Made by a program: the position numbers and the translations under genes | Notes under the pieces: model-generated | Told to the model about the DNA's origin: nothing | What the model saw: only the letters and a program-made list of their open reading frames with translations | Databases searched by the model: none | In this document: positions 14,635 to 19,572 of the stretch, piece by piece | Numbering within the stretch: the first letter of the stretch is position 1 | Layout: the number at the start of each line of letters is the position of its first letter | NCBI GenBank assembly: GCA_902783515.1 | Contig: CACZRK010000183.1 | Location: 1 to 19,572 of the forward strand | DNA from: an uncultured Coriobacteriaceae bacterium | GTDB taxonomy: Bacteria; Actinomycetota; Coriobacteriia; Coriobacteriales; UMGS124 | Direction of reading: 5' to 3' | DNA: 19,572 bases

Positions 14635-14661
14635 AGTATAGGGTCTTGCCACTCGGGACAA
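14635..14661 (-). promoter_or_regulatory. Putative promoter of the double-HTH regulator gene
   Basis: On the minus strand TATACT (14635-14640, five of six) is preceded by TTGTCC (14656-14661, four of six) at a short 15-bp spacing. The leader to the ATG at 14560 would be about 65 nt. Confidence 0.45.
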
Positions 14662-14730
14662 ACCGATGGGGACCCATGGCCCACGGGGGCCTCCCGCACG
14701 CGCCGCTGGGCGGCAATTCACGAAGTGGAA

Positions 14731-14750
14731 ACCCCGCGCGACCCCGCGCG
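14731..14750. repeat. 10-bp tandem repeat ACCCCGCGCG, two copies
   Basis: Identical abutting units at 14731-14740 and 14741-14750, one helical turn each, in the divergent region about 75-95 bp before the ligase ATG. It may be a binding site for the divergent regulator or a simple repeat. Confidence 0.4.
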
Positions 14751-14824
14751 CCGCGTGGATGGGCTATCTTTGCACGCATGCGCAAAAGACGCAGACAGCA
14801 TCGCTCCAGGGAAGAAGGCACACC

Positions 14825-16069
14825 ATGAAGATGAAGCCGGCCCAGCTCGACATGATCTTAAAGGAACTCGCGACCATCAAGGAGCGCAGTCCCTTCTACG
14901 CGAAGAAGTTCGCGGATGTCGACATGGCGTCGATCACCGACCAGGAGTCGTTCGAGAGGCTCCCTTTCTCCGAGAAGGCTGACCTGCGCGAGGCATACCC
15001 GCTGGGCATCCAGGCCGTGCCGGACGAGAAGATTGTTCGCATCCACTCCTCCAGCGGCACCACGGGCACGCCCGTCATCATCCCCTACACCCAGAAGGAC
15101 GTGGACGACTGGGCGGAGATGTTCGCCCGCTGCTACAAGGCGATCGGCTGCACGAAGCTCGACCGCGTCCACATCACGCCCGGCTACGGCCTGTGGACCG
15201 CGGGCATCGGCTTCCAGCTGGGTGCCGAGCGCTTTGGGGCCATGGCCATCCCCATGGGACCCGGCAACACCGAGAAGCAGCTCAAGATGATGGTGGACAT
15301 GCAATCCACCGTGCTGTGCGCCACCTCGAGCTACGCCCTGCTGCTCGCCGAGCGCATCGCCCAGGATGGCATCCGCGACAAGCTCGCGCTCAGGAAGGGC
15401 CTCATCGGCAGCGAGCGCTGGGGCAAGAAGATGCGCGAGCGCATCGCCAGCGAGCTGGGCGTGGAGCTGTACGACATCTACGGGCTCACGGAGATCTACG
15501 GCCCCGGCGTGGGCGTGAGCTGCCAGTACAACACGGGCATCCACTGCTGGGACGACTTCGTGTACATGGAGGTCATCGACCCCAAGACGGGCAAGACGCT
15601 GCCGGACGGCGAGGTGGGCGAGCTTGTCATCACGACGCTGCAGAAGGAGGGAGCGCCGCTCATCCGCTACCGCACGCACGACCTCTCCAGCATCGTGCCG
15701 GGCGACGACTGCCCCTGCGGCCTTGAGAACACCACGCGCATCACGCAGCTGGTCGGCCGCACGGACGACATGTTCAAGGTCAAGGGCGTGAACATGTTCC
15801 CCGCGCAGGTCGAGGAGGTCATCAACTCGGTCGATGGCGTGAGCAGCGAGTACCAGGTCATGATCGACCACCTGAACGGCAAGGACATCATGACGGTGTA
15901 CTTCGAGTGCGAGACGAGCGACCCGCTGCGCCGGCATGAGATCGAGGACGCGGTGCAGGAGACGTTCAAGAACCGCATCGGGGTCACAATCGTGCCGAAG
16001 GCGGAGGGAATCGGCGACCTGCCGCGCTCGGAGAAGAAGTCCACGCGCATCCTGGACAACCGGTACTAG
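14825..16069 (+). CDS. Phenylacetate-CoA ligase (PaaK) family enzyme
   Basis: 414 residues, near the 430 usual for PaaK, a cytosolic adenylate-forming enzyme joining aryl acetates to CoA with ATP. ATG at 14825 with AAGG (14815-14818) 6 nt upstream. Motifs are the phosphate-binding SSSGTTGTP (75-83), YDIYGLTEIYGPG (about 217-229), YRTHD (282-286), GRTDD (311-315) with the hinge region MFKVKGVNMFP, and a C-terminal lid domain from about 320 ending in a TRILDNRY segment with a Lys pair nearby. In fermenting anaerobes paralogues may run in reverse, releasing aryl acetate from the CoA ester made by IorAB and yielding ATP. That direction is an inference. It is a single gene divergent from the HTH regulator. 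Confidence 0.92.
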   Translation: MKMKPAQLDMILKELATIKERSPFYAKKFADVDMASITDQESFERLPFSEKADLREAYPLGIQAVPDEKIVRIHSSSGTTGTPVIIPYTQKDVDDWAEMFARCYKAIGCTKLDRVHITPGYGLWTAGIGFQLGAERFGAMAIPMGPGNTEKQLKMMVDMQSTVLCATSSYALLLAERIAQDGIRDKLALRKGLIGSERWGKKMRERIASELGVELYDIYGLTEIYGPGVGVSCQYNTGIHCWDDFVYMEVIDPKTGKTLPDGEVGELVITTLQKEGAPLIRYRTHDLSSIVPGDDCPCGLENTTRITQLVGRTDDMFKVKGVNMFPAQVEEVINSVDGVSSEYQVMIDHLNGKDIMTVYFECETSDPLRRHEIEDAVQETFKNRIGVTIVPKAEGIGDLPRSEKKSTRILDNRY

Positions 16070-16096
16070 GCACGCGCTCGCCCGTCGTGCGTTTCT

Positions 16097-16130
16097 CGGG
16101 AGGCGCGCGTCGTCCATGGCGGGCCTCCCG
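16097..16130. terminator. Hairpin downstream of the ligase gene
   Basis: CGGGAGGC (16097-16104) pairs with GCCTCCCG (16123-16130) across an 18-nt loop, 28 nt after the ligase stop. No T-run follows. Confidence 0.4.
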
Positions 16131-16167
16131 CGCGGCTGGGCGGTGCGTCCGTCCGTCGCGCGGGGGT

Positions 16168-16186
16168 TCGCCGACTTTGTCGGCGA
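16168..16186. terminator. Bidirectional-type hairpin between convergent ligase and kinase genes
   Basis: TCGCCGAC (16168-16175) and GTCGGCGA (16179-16186) form a perfect 8-bp stem with a TTT loop, 12 bp from the kinase stop at 16198. Its symmetry fits use by both convergent genes; U-tracts are lacking. Confidence 0.55.
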
Positions 16187-16197
16187 TGACGCGCTGG

Positions 16198-17277
16198 TTA
16201 GCTGAGACGCTCGAGAATCTCCGCCGGGCTGGGGATGGACGGCAGCCCGCCGCGGCGCTCCACGCTGATGCTCGCGGCGGTGCAGGCGTACGTGCCGCCC
16301 GTCGTGAGGGAGGCGCCGTCAAGTGCGTCCAGGTCAGCGGCCGTACGCACGCCGGCGTCGCGAAGCAGCCAGCTGACGAACGACCCCCAGAAGACGTCGC
16401 CGGCGCCCGTGGTGTCCGTGAGGGAGCGCGGCGGGCACGGAGGGATGAACGCCGAGGCGGTCTTGGTTGCGATGAACGCGCCGTCCGAGCCGAGCGTGAC
16501 GGCGACCAGACGCGGCCCGCGCCTCAGAAGCTCGCTTGCGGTGAGGACGGCGGTCGTGACGTCGTTAGGGACGGCGCCTGCGGTAGCAGATGGTTGCATG
16601 GCGTCGCGCGACGAGCCGTCGGCCTGATCGCCGGTGAGGAGCACCGCCTCCTCAAGGCTGACCTTCATGAGGTCGGCCTGGCCGATCAAGCTGCCCATGC
16701 GAGTGACTGCCTGCTGGGCGTCCGGCCACAGGTTTGGCCGGTAGTTGGGGTCATAGCTCACGAGCGCGCCGCCGGCGTGCGCGAGTCTGACGGCGACCTC
16801 TGTCGCGCTACGGGCGGGCTCGTCGGTGAGCGAGAGCGATCCGACGTGCAGGAGCTTCGCATGCGAGATGAGCTCCGCGTCCAGCTCGTCGGGCGTGATC
16901 CGCGTGTCCGCGCCGGGCTTGCGAGCGAACGAGAACGTGCGCTCGCCGGTGACAGGGTCGACCTGCACGAACGCGAGCGTCGTGAACGACTCCTCGTCGT
17001 GCATGAGGTTGGAGGTGCCCACGCCGGCACGCTCGAGACAGCCCGTGAGGTAGTCGCCCATCGCATCGGCGCCGACCTTGCCGATGAACTCGCAGGCCAG
17101 GCCAAGGCGCGCGCACGTGGCGGCCATGTTTGCCGGCGCGCCGCCCGGGTTCTGCTCGAAGGTGGGCCGGTCGGCGTCAGGTGACGCCACCTGCGTGAAG
17201 TCAACGAGCAGCTCGCCGAGAGCCACCACGTCGATGTCCTTCGCCTCCGTGCCTCTCAAGGAATCGCTGTCGCCCAT
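16198..17277 (-). CDS. PfkB-family carbohydrate kinase (fructokinase-like)
   Basis: 359 residues; cytosolic, ATP-dependent phosphorylation of a sugar. The ATG at 17277 is chosen because GGAGGG (17282-17287 on the minus strand) lies 4-5 nt before it; the ATG at 17289 would overlap that site. Motifs are GELLVDF (21-27), the family signature 1 GGAPANMA (45-52), YDPNYRPNLW in the middle and signature 2 DTTGAGD (288-294), with D294 the catalytic base, followed by FWGSFVSWLL. The layout best fits fructokinases, but nucleoside or ribose kinases share it. An insert rich in Ala/Ser/Gly near 215-240 makes it slightly long. No transporter or regulator adjoins, so the substrate is open. Confidence 0.93.
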   Translation of the reverse strand: MGDSDSLRGTEAKDIDVVALGELLVDFTQVASPDADRPTFEQNPGGAPANMAATCARLGLACEFIGKVGADAMGDYLTGCLERAGVGTSNLMHDEESFTTLAFVQVDPVTGERTFSFARKPGADTRITPDELDAELISHAKLLHVGSLSLTDEPARSATEVAVRLAHAGGALVSYDPNYRPNLWPDAQQAVTRMGSLIGQADLMKVSLEEAVLLTGDQADGSSRDAMQPSATAGAVPNDVTTAVLTASELLRRGPRLVAVTLGSDGAFIATKTASAFIPPCPPRSLTDTTGAGDVFWGSFVSWLLRDAGVRTAADLDALDGASLTTGGTYACTAASISVERRGGLPSIPSPAEILERLS

Positions 17278-17377
17278 CACGCCCTCCATCTTGCGTCGTC
17301 GCGATCGCCGCTGGCGAGCGTCGCGTGTCACGGCGTGCCCATGCGGCGCGGAGCCAGCCCGGCACCGCATGACGACA

Positions 17378-17405
17378 ACTATACCGCCGCGGCGTCGCGT
17401 GTCTG
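17378..17405 (-). promoter_or_regulatory. Putative promoter of the PfkB kinase gene
   Basis: On the minus strand TATAGT (17378-17383, five of six) is preceded at 16 bp by CAGACA (17400-17405, four of six). The leader would be roughly 95 nt. Confidence 0.4.
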
Positions 17406-17457
17406 CCGCCGATCGACGTGCGCACGCGGGTGTCAGATTGCGTACAGACGTTCGCCG

Positions 17458-17482
17458 CTCACCGACCATATGGTCCGGTGAG
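17458..17482. promoter_or_regulatory. 25-bp dyad centred on CATATG (probable operator)
   Basis: The left arm CTCACCGACCAT (17458-17469) pairs with ATGGTCCGGTGAG (17470-17482) over 12 bp with one extra C on the right. A TATGGT at 17469-17474 could serve as a plus-strand -10, so a repressor bound here would cover it. The site is far from the kinase ATG and upstream of the acidic protein and molybdoenzyme genes. Confidence 0.55.
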
Positions 17483-17505
17483 ATGCAGACGCGCAGGTAG
17501 CCACC

Positions 17506-17533
17506 CTAATCAACAGCGCATTAGTGCGGTGTT
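17506..17533. promoter_or_regulatory. Overlapping dyads CTAAT/ATTAG and AACA-CGCA/TGCG-TGTT
   Basis: CTAAT (17506-17510) and ATTAG (17520-17524) are inverted across 9 bp. Overlapping this, AACA-G-CGCA (17512-17520) mirrors TGCG-G-TGTT (17525-17533) around TTAG. This is AT-richer than its surroundings and is suggestive of a regulator site. Confidence 0.4.
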
Positions 17534-17694
17534 TAGCTGGCCGCGCAAAAGACGATGCGAGATAGTCACGGCATGCGCCATGCGCTGCGGGCGACACATC
17601 GGGGACTGTCGCGGGGGCGAGAGCCAGCGCATGGGACGGGTGAACGACACGCGTGGCCGAAGGGGGCCATGCGTCGTGGTGAGGGGGGAGACCC

Positions 17695-18462
17695 ATGAGT
17701 GACGGCGAGGATGATCTGGGACGTCCCGTCACGGAGGAGGACGAGGCTCGCGAGGCACGACGCGTCGCCGACATGACCGACGTTGCCACGACCGCGCAGA
17801 GGAAGGCCGAGGAGGACGCGCACGAGCTCTCCTTTGAGCAGCAGGTGGCGGCCGTGGAACGCGTCGTCACGCGGCAGCCGCTCAACCGCGAGATCGCCTA
17901 CGCGATCCTGCGATACTGCCTGGAGCGTCGCGTGCAGCCTGATGTGGAGGCGTACGTTGAGGGCCTGCCCGAGTACCAGTTCGCGACGCTTGATCCCTAC
18001 CACCAGATAGATCGTCTGGTCGCGTGCGGTGGCCTGGAGCGCTTTGACCTAGACGCCGACGGCGAGATCGTGACGGCCGCGCAGCTTGAGGGGCTGAGCG
18101 AGGACGAGGCCGACGACCTCGTGCAGGGATACGCGTACCAGACGACCGACGCCGGCGAGCAGGCAGTCAACGAGGGCACGCCGCAGGCGCGCATGGAGGG
18201 ACTCTTCCAGGCGGAGCCCGAGCGACGTGACACGTACGTGGAGCTCCTCTCGTTCTTTGACGAGGAGCCGCGCTCGTATCAGGACGTGTGCGAGCTGCTT
18301 GACGGCCGTGACGTCATGTTTCACATGTTCGAGGACGGAAGCGAGGAGCGCATCCAGCCCAGCGTGTTCGTGGATCGTCTCGAACGCGCGGGCATGATCG
18401 TTTGGAACGACGGGTGGGCGCTGACTGACGAGGGGAGGCAATGCGTGGAGGAGCTCGCCTAG
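17695..18462 (+). CDS. Acidic protein of unknown function upstream of a molybdoenzyme
   Basis: 255 residues. The ATG at 17695 follows a GGGGGGAG run (about 17682-17690). The protein is strongly acidic, has no signal peptide or membrane segment, and should be cytosolic. The first 45 residues are charged and probably disordered. Residues about 46-120 are helical with a PLNREIAYAILRYCLERR segment. The C-terminal 80 residues (FFDEEPRSYQDVCELL to GWALTDEGRQCVEEL) have a helix-then-hairpin look that may be a winged-helix domain. Only 42 nt separate it from the molybdoenzyme start, so the two are probably one operon. It could be a maturation factor or regulator for that enzyme, but it does not show the TorD/DmsD signature and I do not recognise the family. 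Confidence 0.78.
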   Translation: MSDGEDDLGRPVTEEDEAREARRVADMTDVATTAQRKAEEDAHELSFEQQVAAVERVVTRQPLNREIAYAILRYCLERRVQPDVEAYVEGLPEYQFATLDPYHQIDRLVACGGLERFDLDADGEIVTAAQLEGLSEDEADDLVQGYAYQTTDAGEQAVNEGTPQARMEGLFQAEPERRDTYVELLSFFDEEPRSYQDVCELLDGRDVMFHMFEDGSEERIQPSVFVDRLERAGMIVWNDGWALTDEGRQCVEELA

Positions 18463-18504
18463 CGTGCATCTGCAAGGGGGATCGTAGGGGGAGGTTCGAA
18501 GGCA

Positions 18505-19572
18505 GTGAATACGAACGTCACGCGCAGAAGCTTCGTGAAGATGGCGGCGGCAGGCACCGCTGCCGCGGCAATGGGCGTCTCGCTGTCAGACTCGCTGGTT
18601 GAGACTGACGCGGCATACGCCGCGGAGCCGACCGAGCGCACCAAGATGTACACGAGCTGTCACGGTTGCATCCAGATGTGCCCGATGGTGGCGTATTTGG
18701 AGAACGGCGTGGTCGTGAAGATCGAAGGCGATGACCGCGCGCCCGTCTCGCGTGGTTCCGCGTGCATGAAGGCGCTGAACCAGCTGCACACGATGTACAG
18801 CCCGCGCCGCGTCCTGCATCCGCTGAAGCGTGCGGGCGAGCGTGGCGAGAACAAGTGGGAGGCCATCTCGTGGGACGAGGCGCTTGACCTCGCGGCCGAT
18901 CACATTCACGAGGGCATCGAGAAGTACGGCCCGTACTCGTTCTTCGCGAGCGTCGGCGGCGGTGGCGCCTACTCCTTCATGGAGGCCATGACCCTGCCGA
19001 TGGCGTTCGGCTCGCCCACCGTCTTTGAGCCCGGATGCGCCCAGTGCTACCTGCCGCGCTACGCCATGGCCAACTACGTGTACGGTGGCAACGACCAGTC
19101 CATCGCTGACAACGCCGTCCAGGAGATCTTCCGCCCGGCCGAGGACAACAAGGCTGAGGTCGTCGTCCTGTGGGCTGCTCAGCCGTCCGTCTCCCAGACT
19201 GCCGAGTCCGGTCGCGGCATGGCCGAGCTGCGCGCGCAGGGCGTGAAGACCATCGTCGTGGACTCCCACTTCTCCCCGGACGCCGCCAAGGCTGATGTGT
19301 GGCTGCCCGTGCGTCCGGCGACCGACACCGGCGTGCTGCTGTCTTGGTTCCGCTACATCTTTGAGAACAAGCTCTACAACGAGGAGTTCACGAAGTACTG
19401 GACCAACCTGCCGTTCCTCATTGACCCCGACACCAAGCTGCCGGTCAAGGCGCAGGAGCTCTTCCCGGACTTCAAGCAGACCACGCCGGACAACACGCCC
19501 GCCTACGTCTGCTACGACCTGAAGACGAACTCGGTGCAGCCCTTCGAGTACAGCCTGCCCGAGGACTCCAAG
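18505..19572 (+). CDS. Tat-exported molybdopterin oxidoreductase, 5' part (runs off the window)
   Basis: 356 codons, open at the window edge. The GTG at 18505 follows GGGGGAGG (18487-18494) by 10 nt and directly starts a twin-arginine signal: TRRSFVK (6-12), then a hydrophobic stretch to about 28 and likely cleavage near 40. A 4Fe-4S motif C52-x2-C55-x3-C59 with C87 (SRGSACMKA) and the following YSPRRVLHPLKR and WDEALDLAADHI segments place it in the DMSO-reductase superfamily with bis-MGD cofactor. C178 or C181 in GCAQCY lie where the molybdenum ligand may be; this needs a structure model. Family members include catechol dehydroxylases and other reductases of Coriobacteriia, and the substrate cannot be told from this part. 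The preceding acidic gene is probably in the same operon; electron-transfer and membrane subunits may lie beyond the edge. Confidence 0.9.
   Translation, partial: MNTNVTRRSFVKMAAAGTAAAAMGVSLSDSLVETDAAYAAEPTERTKMYTSCHGCIQMCPMVAYLENGVVVKIEGDDRAPVSRGSACMKALNQLHTMYSPRRVLHPLKRAGERGENKWEAISWDEALDLAADHIHEGIEKYGPYSFFASVGGGGAYSFMEAMTLPMAFGSPTVFEPGCAQCYLPRYAMANYVYGGNDQSIADNAVQEIFRPAEDNKAEVVVLWAAQPSVSQTAESGRGMAELRAQGVKTIVVDSHFSPDAAKADVWLPVRPATDTGVLLSWFRYIFENKLYNEEFTKYWTNLPFLIDPDTKLPVKAQELFPDFKQTTPDNTPAYVCYDLKTNSVQPFEYSLPEDSK

Larger units (their letters stand above)
17278..17694. other. 417-bp divergent intergenic region
   Basis: No gene is supported in this gap. It holds a likely minus-strand promoter for the kinase, a 25-bp dyad (17458-17482) and a second set of overlapping dyads (17506-17533), all suited to regulation. 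The stretch 17534-17680 shows nothing further that I can support. Confidence 0.5.

Overview
The window is high-GC DNA (G/C dominates third codon positions) from an anaerobic actinobacterium, most likely class Coriobacteriia (Eggerthellaceae or Atopobiaceae type). That placement is an inference from gene content: a Tat-exported molybdopterin oxidoreductase, an exported sulfite-oxidase-like protein, indolepyruvate:ferredoxin oxidoreductase, a phenylacetate-CoA ligase homologue, and regulators with short or unfamiliar sensor parts. No rRNA, tRNA, CRISPR array, phage gene or insertion sequence was recognised.

Layout. 1-2672: a radical-SAM HemW/ChuW-like gene (+), with a tandem 21-bp palindrome-containing repeat upstream, converges on a cation diffusion facilitator transporter (-). 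2673-3002: a gene-free gap with a coding-like stretch that lacks a start. 3003-4838: an exported molybdopterin-domain (sulfite oxidase type) protein interrupted by an in-frame TAG before its C-terminal Ig-like domain, then an AraC-type DNA-binding protein (+). 4973-8363: purE with a strong hairpin terminator, then overlapping iorA and iorB (+). 8586-12156: a two-gene operon of exported proteins (a two-domain protein with a Ser/Ala linker, and a transglutaminase-like protein), facing a small lipoprotein gene (-). 12809-14560: a large regulator with two XRE-type HTH domains (-), divergent from a phenylacetate-CoA ligase homologue (+, 14825-16069). 16198-17277: a PfkB sugar kinase (-). 17695-19572: an acidic protein of unknown function and the 5' part of a Tat-exported molybdopterin oxidoreductase that runs off the window (+).

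How the genes may work together. IorAB turns aryl pyruvates from aromatic amino acids into aryl-acetyl-CoA with reduced ferredoxin. The PaaK-like enzyme could release the aryl acetate with ATP formation, or activate it. The pair suggests aromatic amino acid fermentation to indoleacetate, phenylacetate or hydroxyphenylacetate, though they lie 6.5 kb apart here. Two exported molybdenum-cofactor proteins suggest respiratory or detoxifying redox chemistry outside the membrane.

The points most worth a second look are the amber-split molybdoprotein, the unassigned Tat molybdoenzyme with its acidic neighbour, the exported transglutaminase-like operon, the double-HTH regulator, and several intergenic dyads and tandem repeats with near-helical spacing that look like operators.
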